Shown here in pieces: positions 8,780 to 17,819 of a DNA stretch of 64,000 bases. A program made the position numbers and the translations under genes. The notes under the pieces are model-generated. The model was not told where the DNA came from. It saw only the letters and a program-made list of their open reading frames with translations, and ran no database searches. Each line of letters starts with the position of its first letter. Positions within the stretch are counted from its first letter, which is position 1. Origin of the DNA: a bacterium (GTDB taxonomy: Bacteria; Campylobacterota; Campylobacteria; Campylobacterales; Sulfurimonadaceae); contig JAHJGM010000011.1 of assembly GCA_018824305.1 (NCBI GenBank), positions 1-64,000 on the forward strand. The letters are read 5' to 3'.

Positions 8780-11311
8780 ATGATTATCTTGTCCGACTCT
8801 CCGCATTCTAAGACTCCCCAAGAGCTTTATGAGATATATAAGAGTTCATCTTCGGGAATAACGCCAGATGAAGCATCTAAACGTTTGAATATTTACGGGC
8901 TTAACGCTCTTGTAGAAGATCAACGCTCACTCATATCTATCTTTATCGGGCAGTTTAAAAGCCCGATCGTCGCCATACTGATCGTCGCAGCCCTCCTCTC
9001 TTTGGCCATGGGACATAACACAGACAGCATATTTATCATCGGTATCCTTGTCGTCAACAGTATTTTAGGTTTTTTTCAAGAGTACAAGGCCGAAATTTCC
9101 ATTCAGGCCCTTAAAGAACTTACACAAAGCCATGTAAGAGTGATCAGAATGGGTCTTGAAGCACTTGTCCCATCAGATGAGATTGTTCCTGGTGAAATCG
9201 TTCTTTTAGGTGAAGGAGACCTTATTTCGGCAGATATCCGTCTGATAGAATCGCATGGGCTACAAATTGATGAGGCTACTCTTACGGGAGAATCCGTGCC
9301 ATCCTCCAAAGAGAGCGATACTGTGTTTGAGCCAGAGACTCCTCCGTATGAGAGAAGAAATATACTCTTTTCAGGTACACATATCATCAAAGGTACAGCC
9401 AAAGGGATAGTCACGGCGACGGGAGAATATACCTATCTAGCAAGCATCGCCAGAAGTGCTCAGGAGCGATCCCCCGACTCGCCGCTTACCCGCTCGTTAG
9501 CCATATTTTCAAAAAGACTTATCGTTGTCTTGACAGGGATCTTGCTTATCGTCGGTGTCGTCGGATTGATCCATGGACTCGGTGCAGGCGATCTGGCGAC
9601 CATCCTTATAGCTGAACTTGTGTCTGCAGTGCCTGAGGGTCTGCCTATAGTTGTGACTCTTATTTTGGCTCTGGGAGCTTATAGGCTAAGTGCTCATAAA
9701 GTGCTTGTGCGCCAGTTACCTTCTGTTGAATCGCTGGGAAGTGCTTCGGTAATTGGGACAGATAAGACAGGAACTATCACACAAGGTTTTTTATCGGTTA
9801 AAGAGATGGAAGTACTTGACAATGATGCCCTGAAGATGTGTGCAGCACTTTGTAATGATGCGTCAGAGGAACGTGGCGACCCTGCTGATAGCGCTCTGAG
9901 GACATGGCTGGCTGCTGAGTATGACTTGATCAGAAAGCACAACAGCCGTATTTTCTACCACCCTTTTGATCCAAAACTTCGTATGATGGCAACCATCAAT
10001 CAAGACCATGAAAAGAAAGAACGTCTTTATATCAAAGGAGCCTATGAAGCTCTAAAAAAGATGGCTCTAAACAGTTTTGAGGAATTAGAAAGACTAAACA
10101 CCGCGCATGACAAAATGGCCTCGATGGGATTGCGTCTTTTGGCTTTTGGAATCAGCGATAAAAAGTGGGAAGACCCTAAAAAATGGCAGATCAGGATCGT
10201 CGGTCTTATCGGTTTTGCAGATGGTGTAAAGGATGGTGTGACAGATGCCGTCAAGCAAGCAAAAAGTGCCGGAATAAGAGTCGTTATGATAACGGGCGAC
10301 AACCCCGTGACTGCACAAGTCATCGCCAAAGAGGTCGGAATATGGCAAAACGGAGACACCGTGCTAAACGGTACCGAAATCGAAAATATGACAGATGAAC
10401 AGCTTGGAAGTACACTCAAAACCTGTACGGTGGTAGCACGCGCCCTTCCTGAACACAAATACAGAATCGTTAAGCTTCTGCAAAAAGAGGGGGAGATCGT
10501 AGCTGTCACCGGAGATGGGGTCAATGATGTTCCTGCCCTTAAAGCCGCCGATCTCGGGATTGCAATGGGCGGGGGGAGCGAAGCGGCAAAATCAACGGCA
10601 AAAATGGTCATAACCGATAACAATCTAGGTGTCATTGTCGATGCTATACGTCAAGGCAGGATCATCACTGCGAACCTGAGAAAGGTGATATTTTATCTAC
10701 TTGCCACTTGTTTTGACGAAATACTTCTCATAAGCACAGCGATCATCGCAGGTCTCCCTCTGCCGATACATGCGACACAGATCCTTTGGATAAATATCGT
10801 GACTGATGGAGTGACCGATAAGACCTTTCCAATGTGTAAAGAGGAGGGAGACGTGATGACAAACCCTCCACAAAGACTTGAAAAACAGTTTTTTGACCGC
10901 TGGCAGGTTGCAAGGATCGCATGGGTATCGATCGTCAACGCATCTGTCACACTTGCTGTCTTTATCTATCTTTTAAGCAATGGATACAACTACGAGTCAG
11001 CCATAACCGTCTCTTTTTGTATTATCGTGACTTCACAGTGGGTAAACGGTATTTTAGCCCAAAAAGAGCATGAACCGTTTCTGCGTAACATCAAAAAAAG
11101 TCTGACGATAAATCCTGTGATATGGATCGGTGTATCTATCGGAATAGTGCTTCAAACTGCAGGCCTTTACATCTTTCCAAGCTGGCTTCACTCAGTACCG
11201 CCGACACCTGAGATGCTGGGATACATAGGAGTTGCCACAGCTGCTATATTTATCCTTATAGAGAGCTATAAGTGGATAGAATGGAGTCTAAAAAGAGCTT
11301 CTAGGAGATAA
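8780..11311 (+). CDS. P-type cation-transporting ATPase (Ca2+/Mn2+-like, P2 class)
   Basis: An 843-residue ion pump with about ten membrane helices. It has the actuator LTGES, the M4 motif PEGLP, phosphorylated Asp 328 in DKTGT, the nucleotide-site KGAYE, and TGDGVNDVPALKAADLG. In the predicted M5-M6 region it keeps a Glu in TCFDEILL and NIVTDGVTD, positions that bind calcium in SERCA-type pumps, so calcium or manganese export is the best inference; sodium or proton transport is not excluded. Its 3' end overlaps the convergent acetyltransferase gene by 11 nt. Confidence 0.9.
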   Translation: MIILSDSPHSKTPQELYEIYKSSSSGITPDEASKRLNIYGLNALVEDQRSLISIFIGQFKSPIVAILIVAALLSLAMGHNTDSIFIIGILVVNSILGFFQEYKAEISIQALKELTQSHVRVIRMGLEALVPSDEIVPGEIVLLGEGDLISADIRLIESHGLQIDEATLTGESVPSSKESDTVFEPETPPYERRNILFSGTHIIKGTAKGIVTATGEYTYLASIARSAQERSPDSPLTRSLAIFSKRLIVVLTGILLIVGVVGLIHGLGAGDLATILIAELVSAVPEGLPIVVTLILALGAYRLSAHKVLVRQLPSVESLGSASVIGTDKTGTITQGFLSVKEMEVLDNDALKMCAALCNDASEERGDPADSALRTWLAAEYDLIRKHNSRIFYHPFDPKLRMMATINQDHEKKERLYIKGAYEALKKMALNSFEELERLNTAHDKMASMGLRLLAFGISDKKWEDPKKWQIRIVGLIGFADGVKDGVTDAVKQAKSAGIRVVMITGDNPVTAQVIAKEVGIWQNGDTVLNGTEIENMTDEQLGSTLKTCTVVARALPEHKYRIVKLLQKEGEIVAVTGDGVNDVPALKAADLGIAMGGGSEAAKSTAKMVITDNNLGVIVDAIRQGRIITANLRKVIFYLLATCFDEILLISTAIIAGLPLPIHATQILWINIVTDGVTDKTFPMCKEEGDVMTNPPQRLEKQFFDRWQVARIAWVSIVNASVTLAVFIYLLSNGYNYESAITVSFCIIVTSQWVNGILAQKEHEPFLRNIKKSLTINPVIWIGVSIGIVLQTAGLYIFPSWLHSVPPTPEMLGYIGVATAAIFILIESYKWIEWSLKRASRR

Positions 11312-11729
11312 CTCTTCTCATAAGATAGCCGTCTATGTTATTCGGGTAGTAGGATCTCAGTGTTTTGACGATCTTAAAGCCAAATTTTTCATACAGAGCT
11401 ATGGCTTGTTTGTTTATCTGTTTGACTTCCAGTTTTAATTCTTTGTTTTTGAGATTCTGTATGGAATACTCCAAAAGTCTTTTGCCGTATCCTTTGCATT
11501 GAGACTCTTGAAGTATTGCTATGGAGTAAAGTCTATAATGATCTTTTCTTGTAAGCCATAAACAGTAGCCTACGATCTTACTCTCATCCTCTATGACGAA
11601 AATAATGTTTCTTTTTAGATGGTAACGCAAAGAGGAGTTTGATAATCCAAAATCCTCCGGCGTAAAATTATCGTTTTCAACTTTTTCGATCTCTTTTAGA
11701 TCGGTTAAAGAAGCTTGTCTGAGTATCAT
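11301..11729 (-). CDS. GNAT family acetyltransferase, RimI-like
   Basis: A 142-residue single-domain N-acetyltransferase with the acetyl-CoA loop QCKGYGKRLL and the C-terminal ALYEKFGF strand typical of RimI-type enzymes. The substrate is not readable; ribosomal protein or another N-terminal amine is possible. The start overlaps the stop of the DUF2156 gene by 4 nt, so the two are translationally coupled. Confidence 0.8.
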   Translation of the reverse strand: MILRQASLTDLKEIEKVENDNFTPEDFGLSNSSLRYHLKRNIIFVIEDESKIVGYCLWLTRKDHYRLYSIAILQESQCKGYGKRLLEYSIQNLKNKELKLEVKQINKQAIALYEKFGFKIVKTLRSYYPNNIDGYLMRRVIS

Positions 11730-12706
11730 TTTTGATAGATGGTATATTTTGGTATAAGTTTATCCGGACGGTATGACATCTTCACCTTTTTCAAGTTTTC
11801 AAATCCCATATCATCACCGACATTGATATATTCGCTGTTATATCTCTCTTTTAATATCTTTACGAACTCTCTAAAGATGAACTGAGCACAACCGAGTATC
11901 TCAAAATCTGTCTTTTCTATAATAACGCTGGCTACTTTATCACTGATCTTTTCACCAACAGTGAAGCCTTTTAGTTCATCATCTATGTAGATGACCAAAC
12001 CTATGACATCGAGATTGTCATAATCATTTAGAAGTCTTTTTATAGCAAAACGCTCAAAATAGATACCGTCCAAGAATACTTCTGCATCCTCTTTTGGCAT
12101 ATGTATCGTTCTATCCTGTACCCATTTGTTAAACAGTTCTACGACTTTTTTGCCGTGAAGCTCGTTATTGAATAATTCAAGTCTATGGTTTGGATAAACT
12201 GTTCTAAAACGGTTGATCTCATTTCTTTTTACCTTGTAAGGGTTACCTTTTAACTCTATGAGGTCGTCAGTTTTATAAATATAATCAACCAGTTTCTTTT
12301 CAATAACAAAATCTTTCAGTTTTTCAAAGATCTCTGTACCCTCTTCCAAGTAATCGACAAACCCTTCTAGTATCTCTTCATGTACATACTCGATCTTTGA
12401 ATATCTTTTATTTTCGTTGTGTTTATTCATGATCTCAAAACATTCTATGATAGCATCGTATATCTTATCCTGCTTCCCAAGGGGCGGTAAAAGCATGGTC
12501 AATACACCTGAAGACATAATGAATAAACAAAAAGTATCGTTGACTATCGTATAAAAACCGGTCGCATTAGAGAGCCATATATAATTACCCGCAAATGTAT
12601 AATCGCTCAGGTCGATTTCGATCATATGTAAGTACTGTTCCATTATCGGTTTTGCATTTATATTGAAATGCTTAAGAGTGTAATTATTGATAACTAAGCT
12701 TGACAT
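11726..12706 (-). CDS. DUF2156 (GNAT-fold, LPG synthase C-terminal-like) protein
   Basis: A 326-residue soluble protein resembling the DUF2156 family, which shares the double GNAT fold of the aminoacyl-phosphatidylglycerol synthase catalytic region. Visible features are a YTFAGNYIWL start region, a DLIELKGNPYKVKRNEINRF stretch that is common in the family, and the late FTVGEKI and YINVGDD segments. It lacks membrane helices, so a tRNA-dependent lipid role is unproven. It is coupled to the RimI-like gene and diverges from the 74-residue gene at 12827. Confidence 0.8.
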   Translation of the reverse strand: MSSLVINNYTLKHFNINAKPIMEQYLHMIEIDLSDYTFAGNYIWLSNATGFYTIVNDTFCLFIMSSGVLTMLLPPLGKQDKIYDAIIECFEIMNKHNENKRYSKIEYVHEEILEGFVDYLEEGTEIFEKLKDFVIEKKLVDYIYKTDDLIELKGNPYKVKRNEINRFRTVYPNHRLELFNNELHGKKVVELFNKWVQDRTIHMPKEDAEVFLDGIYFERFAIKRLLNDYDNLDVIGLVIYIDDELKGFTVGEKISDKVASVIIEKTDFEILGCAQFIFREFVKILKERYNSEYINVGDDMGFENLKKVKMSYRPDKLIPKYTIYQK

Positions 12707-12795
12707 TATCCACCTTATATTTTTTCACAATTATACTCCTAGAATTAAATTTTTAAGCAAGCTTTTTTTATTAAAATATTAAATAAATTATGTGT

Positions 12796-12801
12796 TATAA
12801 T
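12796..12801 (+). promoter_or_regulatory. -10 hexamer for the 74-residue gene
   Basis: TATAAT with an upstream TG-like context (GTG-T-TATAAT), 25 nt before the start codon, inside the divergent spacer 12707-12826. No clear -35, as is usual for sigma-70 promoters in this phylum. Confidence 0.5.
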
Positions 12802-12826
12802 TTAGCTGAGTACGAAGGAGGATTTC

Positions 12827-13051
12827 ATGAATATTTCTAAGTATATATTTCAATCACCCTATCCAAATCAAGTGCAGATAGGAAGACCTGATCCGAGTGC
12901 AAAAAATGATGTTTCATCACAGCAGCCGAGTGCAGAGCTATTAAAAGATGACAGTAAAACAGCGGCTAAAGCGGAAGCTCTTTTGCAAACAGAAAAAAAA
13001 GATATAAAGCCGACCGTGAGTTCGACTAATCTTTTAGATACCTATGCTTAA
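12827..13051 (+). CDS. small hydrophilic protein, unknown
   Basis: Seventy-four residues, polar and probably disordered (rich in Ser, Lys, Gln, Asp). The start is well supported: GAAGGAGG lies 7 nt upstream and a TATAAT stands further up. It ends convergently with modC with a 4-nt overlap. I recognise no family; the absence of hydrophobic segments and the SSTNLLDTYA tail are the only visible features. Confidence 0.65.
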   Translation: MNISKYIFQSPYPNQVQIGRPDPSAKNDVSSQQPSAELLKDDSKTAAKAEALLQTEKKDIKPTVSSTNLLDTYA

Positions 13052-13902
13052 AGATGAGATATTGAGGGCGAAAATGCTTTAGTGCTGACTTGTACACTTT
13101 GTCCGATATTAAAGCTTTTCGCCTCATTTGAATCTAGTACGATCTCTACTATCTGTTGACCTATCGCAACAATTGCCACATATATGACATCGGCTTTTTT
13201 TATCTCTAAAAGTTCGCCCTGAAGCGTAAATTTTTGACTGCCTGATGTTTTTAACAAAATATCTTTTGCCAATCCGTCTTTAATGATCTTCCCGTGTTCA
13301 AGTACAAGTACCCTGCTGGCAAGTCTATACATCTCACTCGGATCGTGACTGACCATGATCGTCGTAGTGTCAAACTCTTTATGAAGCTTTAAAATATCAT
13401 GCTGCAGCTTTGTTCGCATATCCGGATCAAGAGCCGAGAGCGGTTCGTCCATAAGCAGTATTTTCGGCCGCTTCATCAAAGCACGGCATAACGAGACACG
13501 CTGACGTTGCCCGCCGCTTAACATATTTGGAAATCTCTCTTTTAGCTCTGTAAGACCCGTTAGCTCCAAAAGATGTTCTGCCAGCTCTTTATCTTTACTG
13601 ACAAATAGCAGATTTTGCAAAACACTCATATTTGGAAAAAGCGCATAATCCTGAAAGACAAATCCGATACCTCTCTCCTGTGGTGCAAAAGCTTTTTTGG
13701 CATCAAGCCATTTTGAGCCGAAGACATCTATCTCGCCATCTGCACTCTCAAGTCCTGCAAGTATGCGCAGAAGTGTCGTCTTACCGCTACCACTTTGTCC
13801 TGCAAGCGCAATAAACTCCCCTTTTTTAATATTTATATCTACGTTTAATTCAATCTGTCCGATGCTTCCATGAAGCATCTTTTGTATCTTTAGTTTTATC
13901 AT
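13048..13902 (-). CDS. modC: molybdate ABC transporter ATP-binding protein ModC
   Basis: ATPase subunit of the molybdate importer. The 284 residues contain Walker A GQSGSGKTT, Q-loop FQDYALF, signature LSGGQRQRVSL, Walker B ILLMDEPLSALD and a switch His in MVSHDP, followed by a single TOBE/Mop-type domain (about residues 215-284) that can sense oxyanion. It overlaps the TauE/SafE gene by 4 nt and is the last gene of the locus. ModC normally follows modB directly; here a permease gene intervenes. Confidence 0.93.
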   Translation of the reverse strand: MIKLKIQKMLHGSIGQIELNVDINIKKGEFIALAGQSGSGKTTLLRILAGLESADGEIDVFGSKWLDAKKAFAPQERGIGFVFQDYALFPNMSVLQNLLFVSKDKELAEHLLELTGLTELKERFPNMLSGGQRQRVSLCRALMKRPKILLMDEPLSALDPDMRTKLQHDILKLHKEFDTTTIMVSHDPSEMYRLASRVLVLEHGKIIKDGLAKDILLKTSGSQKFTLQGELLEIKKADVIYVAIVAIGQQIVEIVLDSNEAKSFNIGQSVQVSTKAFSPSISHL

Positions 13903-14702
13903 ATCGCCTCTTTATGTCTATACATTTTATACGATGAGATCAAAAGGATAATACAAAGGACAGGGATCAAAAGATCTGGAGATATCATCCCCAAAAACAA
14001 ACTTCCTATGTATGCACCAATAATAGATCCTATGGCAAAAATGAATGTAAATAGTTTCATCGTATATAAAATCTTAAAACTGTCATCTCTGCTGTATCTA
14101 AAAAAGGCTACTAGCATAGTGGGAAGGCTGATAGCCAAAGACAAACTTCCTGCTAGTTTAATATCAACACCATAGATCAAAATGATCGTTGGAATATACA
14201 ACTCTCCGCCTGCGACTCCAAGTATCGCTGCGATTGCGCCTATGATAATTCCTAATACTACTCCAACGACCATATTAAGTATATCGTTGTGAAATAACAA
14301 ATCACTAGGGTGCAAACTGTTATGCTCGAAAAATAGGATAACAGCAATAAATAGAAGTAAAAAAGAAATAATCTTATAAAGTGTATGAGACTTTATCTTG
14401 AGTGCAAATCCTACTCCAAACCAAGCACCGATGACACTTCCAAACAGTATGGTAAAAATAATACCCGTATTGTCAAGAAGCATTGAAGCTGGTGTAGTCG
14501 TGAGTCGAAACGGCAGTGCAAAACCGACAACGACAAGGCTCATTGCTTTATTTAAGATAATCGCACTTAACGCATTGAGTCTAAAAAAGTAGATCAAAGC
14601 AGGTAGCCTGAACTCAGCTCCGCCCAAGCCGACGAGTCCACCTAAAACACCGATGATCCCACCTGTAAAGAAACCTTTTATCGAATCAGTATTATTTTTC
14701 AT
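13899..14702 (-). CDS. TauE/SafE family anion permease within the mod operon
   Basis: A 267-residue membrane protein with about eight helices and the duplicated Gly-rich motif of TauE/SafE (GVLGGLVGLGGAEFRLPAL near the start and AAILGVAGGELYIPT in the middle). Family members export sulfite, sulfoacetate or related sulfur anions. I use the ATG at 14702 (MKNNTDS), two bases after the modB stop; reading further upstream would run into modB. Placed between modB and modC, it is most likely co-expressed with molybdate uptake. The transported anion is unknown. Confidence 0.88.
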   Translation of the reverse strand: MKNNTDSIKGFFTGGIIGVLGGLVGLGGAEFRLPALIYFFRLNALSAIILNKAMSLVVVGFALPFRLTTTPASMLLDNTGIIFTILFGSVIGAWFGVGFALKIKSHTLYKIISFLLLFIAVILFFEHNSLHPSDLLFHNDILNMVVGVVLGIIIGAIAAILGVAGGELYIPTIILIYGVDIKLAGSLSLAISLPTMLVAFFRYSRDDSFKILYTMKLFTFIFAIGSIIGAYIGSLFLGMISPDLLIPVLCIILLISSYKMYRHKEAI

Positions 14703-14703
14703 A

Positions 14704-15387
14704 TCATAGACCCTTAAACTTTTTACTATGTTGTGAGTTAAATATATAAACACTCAATAAGACTAAAAAGCTGATGAGTACCATAATGGCACTATAGATA
14801 TGTGCAGATGAATAGTCCATAACTTCGACATACTCATAAATCGCGACAGAAGCGACTTTTGTCTCTCCGGGGATCGATCCACCCACCATCAAAACGACGC
14901 CAAACTCACCGACGGTATGCGCAAATGTGATGATAAGAGCGGTTATGAGGGCTGGTTTTATGTTTGGAAGTGCTACATGTAAGAGAGTCGTCATCTTGCT
15001 TTTACCTGCTATATAGGAAGCTTCTAGCATATTTTTACTGAGTGATTCAAATCCGCTTTGTAGTGGTTGAACCATAAACGGAAAGGAGTAAAAACAGCTC
15101 GCGATTACCAGACCTGTAAAATTAAAGACCATCTTGACACCAAAATATTCATCCATAAAAGCACCAAACGGAGAGTTGTAGGAGAGTGCATACAGGATAT
15201 AAAACCCCAGTACCGAAGGCGGCAATACTATCGGAAGAGATACAAAGGCTTCTAAGACAGGCTTAAATCTGTTGCTTGTCTGACTAAGCCACCAGCTAAG
15301 CGGCAAAGCGATGATAAATAGGATGATTGTAGTAAATGCTGCAAGTTTAAAGGATATATAAAACGGTTCAAAATCAAGATTTGTCAT
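14704..15387 (-). CDS. modB: molybdate ABC transporter permease ModB
   Basis: Inner-membrane channel of the molybdate importer, about five or six helices in 227 residues, with the EAA-type coupling motif in [21 protein letters not shown] and the ModB-typical [16 protein letters not shown]. The ATG at 15387 overlaps the modD stop as ATGA, so I prefer it to an upstream ATG at 15399. The downstream TauE/SafE start is two bases beyond its stop. Confidence 0.94.
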   Translation of the reverse strand: MTNLDFEPFYISFKLAAFTTIILFIIALPLSWWLSQTSNRFKPVLEAFVSLPIVLPPSVLGFYILYALSYNSPFGAFMDEYFGVKMVFNFTGLVIASCFYSFPFMVQPLQSGFESLSKNMLEASYIAGKSKMTTLLHVALPNIKPALITALIITFAHTVGEFGVVLMVGGSIPGETKVASVAIYEYVEVMDYSSAHIYSAIMVLISFLVLLSVYIFNSQHSKKFKGL

Positions 15388-16232
15388 TTTTTTACCCATT
15401 TTACACTGATATCTGCCATCTTAGCCTGATACGGACTGCTCGTGATGATCGCTTCGACACCCGTTTTTACAAACTCTGCGACATTATTTTTGTTGATGCC
15501 GCCCGCAGCGAGTATCCTTGCCATTGGAAAATTAGCATTTTTATATTCGACAAGAGTCCTAAGCGTGAAGATATCGCATTTATCCATCTGTATCACGTCT
15601 GCACCGAGAGAAAGCATCTCTTTTGCATCTTCAAGATCTTCACACTCTACGACTACTTTCTTCTCGACGGCTCTGATCTTTAACTGTTTAAAAGCCTCTT
15701 TAAAAGATGCATCGTCTTCAAATAAAGCACGATGATGATAAAACACCAAAATAGACTCAGAAAGCCCAAGTCTATGCGGTAACACTCCTCCGCAGATAAG
15801 AGATCTTATGGCAAATTTTTTGGCAAAAGGGATGCTTTTTCTTGTAACGAGTATCTCACAATGTGGATTTACGGCGTGTGCACTTTGTAACATATCATTA
15901 GCATAAGTAGCCATCCCGCATGCATATTCCAGAAGTACCTGGGTAAGCTTCCAAGCCAGATGTAGTATCTCGCCTTTAGCTTCTATACTGAGAATGGTCT
16001 CCCCTGCTTTTACTCTGTTTGAAGAAGGTATAAAGAACTCTACTTTACAACCTAAAAGCTCAGCTATTCGTGCTGCTTCTTCACTACATGCCGCGACAAT
16101 ATCTTCTCGTGTTTTTACTTCTAGTTTTGCACTGTCAAAATTTGAACCAAGCAGTGTAGTCGTCAGATCAAAGTACGGCATATCTTCACGTATGTATTCT
16201 AAAAGTTCAGAGTCTAAGAGTGTAGACAACAT
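15384..16232 (-). CDS. modD: ModD, QPRTase-like protein of molybdate loci
   Basis: A 282-residue homologue of quinolinate phosphoribosyltransferase (NadC). It keeps the TRKSIP and [13 protein letters not shown] stretches seen in ModD proteins and the C-terminal barrel motifs QMDKCD and [10 protein letters not shown]. ModD genes occur in molybdate or nitrogenase clusters but their biochemical role is not settled. It lies 12 nt after the 134-residue Mop gene and is coupled to modB. Confidence 0.9.
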   Translation of the reverse strand: MLSTLLDSELLEYIREDMPYFDLTTTLLGSNFDSAKLEVKTREDIVAACSEEAARIAELLGCKVEFFIPSSNRVKAGETILSIEAKGEILHLAWKLTQVLLEYACGMATYANDMLQSAHAVNPHCEILVTRKSIPFAKKFAIRSLICGGVLPHRLGLSESILVFYHHRALFEDDASFKEAFKQLKIRAVEKKVVVECEDLEDAKEMLSLGADVIQMDKCDIFTLRTLVEYKNANFPMARILAAGGINKNNVAEFVKTGVEAIITSSPYQAKMADISVKWVKK

Positions 16233-16244
16233 GGATCCTTCTGA

Positions 16245-16649
16245 TTAATTTTCTTCTTCAAATGAGGCGATTGAGATATCATTTGATTTTATGAGTGCAA
16301 TGATCTTATCGCCCTTTTTTATGTTCATGGCAAGTGCGGATCTTTGTGTGATAATACTTTCCAAAGGAGTATCGTTAAGCAAGAGTTTTATACTGCACAG
16401 GATCTCGCCGTTTAGTATCTCATCCACAACCGTATCCAGTTGATTCGCTATGCTTATCTGTGAGCCGATCGCTTTGGCCAAAGCGATATTAGTCGCCTTG
16501 ACCTTGAGTCTTACTTTTGTACCGATTTGAAGTTTTGAATCTAACTCAAGAGCGACCATGCTTACATGTAGACCCGAAGCATCAAAACTCACCGCCGAGA
16601 TGCCTTCATATTTTTTTATATCAGTGATGACCGCTTCGATTAGATTCAT
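16245..16649 (-). CDS. tandem Mop/TOBE-domain molybdate-binding protein (first copy)
   Basis: A 134-residue cytosolic protein made of two Mop-like halves (about 1-65 and 67-131), each with the pattern of VxDI, VRLKVKATNIALAK or IIALIKSNDISIA. Such di-Mop proteins bind several molybdate ions and act as stores or as the sensor half of ModE. There is no helix-turn-helix, so it is not a regulator by itself. The start overlaps the modA stop by 4 nt. It is more diverged than the other copy at 17389. Confidence 0.85.
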   Translation of the reverse strand: MNLIEAVITDIKKYEGISAVSFDASGLHVSMVALELDSKLQIGTKVRLKVKATNIALAKAIGSQISIANQLDTVVDEILNGEILCSIKLLLNDTPLESIITQRSALAMNIKKGDKIIALIKSNDISIASFEEEN

Positions 16650-17392
16650 TGAACTATATATCCATATCTTTTAAATATCTCTTTTGCTTTTGCACTTAAA
16701 ATAAAGTCATAAAAATCTTTATACTCTTTATTATTGTCTGCATATTTTAGCAAAACTATCCCCTGTTTTATAGGAGTATACAAAGCCGGATCGACATCTT
16801 TATAGTTTATGTCCTCTTTATACATACTCATTTTTGGAGAGTAAAGAGAAGATTTTGCGATAAACCCGATATCTGCAGCACTCACAGCGTAAGTAACGGT
16901 CTGTGAAATACTCTCGGCATAGACAAACTTATCTTGTACATTATCTAATACACCGCCGTTTTTCATCGCTTCTAGAGCAGCTTTGCCATAAGGGGCTGTC
17001 TTAGGATTTGCGATCGCTATTTTTTGTATATCTTTTGATTCTACAAGCTTGATCCCTTGTGAGAAATCCTGTTTTTTTGCACTCAGATAAGCAAGTGCGC
17101 CTTGTGCATAGACTATGGGTTTTGTCGTTGCTATTTCATCTTCATAAAGAGCCGTCGGATACTTCATATTTGCCGACATAAACAGCCCGTAAGGAGCACC
17201 GTTTTTTATCTGAGCCGTAAGTTTCCCGCTGCTTCCTAATGTTACTTGAACCTTTGTATCAGGATGTGTCTTTGCAAATTCCGCTTTTAACGCATCCATC
17301 GCATAACTGACATTTGCTGCCACCGCTAAATTGATCTCACCTGCAAAAAGTGAAGATATGGAAATTATTAATGATAATACTGTTTTTTTCAT
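16646..17392 (-). CDS. modA: molybdate-binding periplasmic protein ModA
   Basis: Substrate-binding component of the importer, 248 residues with a signal peptide (about 1-17, ending SLFA/GE). It has the ModA-typical opening NLAVAANVSYAMDAL, then LGSSGKLTAQIKNGAPYGLFMSAN, the contacts expected for the oxyanion pocket. Molybdate versus tungstate cannot be decided from these residues. It overlaps both flanking Mop genes by 4 nt. Confidence 0.94.
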   Translation of the reverse strand: MKKTVLSLIISISSLFAGEINLAVAANVSYAMDALKAEFAKTHPDTKVQVTLGSSGKLTAQIKNGAPYGLFMSANMKYPTALYEDEIATTKPIVYAQGALAYLSAKKQDFSQGIKLVESKDIQKIAIANPKTAPYGKAALEAMKNGGVLDNVQDKFVYAESISQTVTYAVSAADIGFIAKSSLYSPKMSMYKEDINYKDVDPALYTPIKQGIVLLKYADNNKEYKDFYDFILSAKAKEIFKRYGYIVQ

Positions 17393-17808
17393 TTTGCTAT
17401 CATGACTTCGCTTGCTTTGATTATTGCTACAGCTTTGTCACCCTCCTTCAATTTTAATTCTTTTAGGGCATCATTTGTGATGATCGCCGTGATATTTTCA
17501 ACACTGTCTACCGAGATGATGATCTCATCGTTTACGGCACCGAGTTTGATCTCTTTTATGACACCCTCTATCTTATTTCTAGCACTGATACCGGGAACAT
17601 TTCCCGTCGCTACCAAGACGTTCGAAGCTTTAAAGAAACAGACGACTTCATCACCGACCTTTAAAGCCATATTTTCTACACTTGTATTTGTGATAGAAGA
17701 GCTTAATTTTACACCGTTTTTAGTCTCAAGCAATAAAACAGAGTTTACACTTCCCTCTTCGATTTCCACGATCTTTACGTTGATCTGATTACGCGCACTT
17801 ATTTTCAT
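17389..17808 (-). CDS. tandem Mop/TOBE-domain molybdate-binding protein (second copy)
   Basis: A 139-residue protein of two Mop domains, each opening with ISARNQI or ISARNKI and ending with CFFKASNVLVA or AIIKASEVMIA, the molbindin signature. Role inferred as cytosolic molybdate storage or buffering. It is the second gene of the locus, 11 nt after the porin and overlapping modA by 4 nt. It lacks a DNA-binding part. Confidence 0.9.
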   Translation of the reverse strand: MKISARNQINVKIVEIEEGSVNSVLLLETKNGVKLSSSITNTSVENMALKVGDEVVCFFKASNVLVATGNVPGISARNKIEGVIKEIKLGAVNDEIIISVDSVENITAIITNDALKELKLKEGDKAVAIIKASEVMIAK

Positions 17809-17819
17809 TGTTATTCCTT

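Noticed and set aside
10042-10635. A 197-residue minus-strand reading opposite the P-type ATPase
   Set aside because: It lies fully antisense to a strongly conserved pump domain and shows only Ser/Pro/Ile-rich low-complexity sequence, with no ribosome site or neighbour logic.
16245-17808. The Mop proteins as ModE regulators
   Set aside because: Neither has a helix-turn-helix domain; ModE would need one. The operators must be used by a protein encoded elsewhere.
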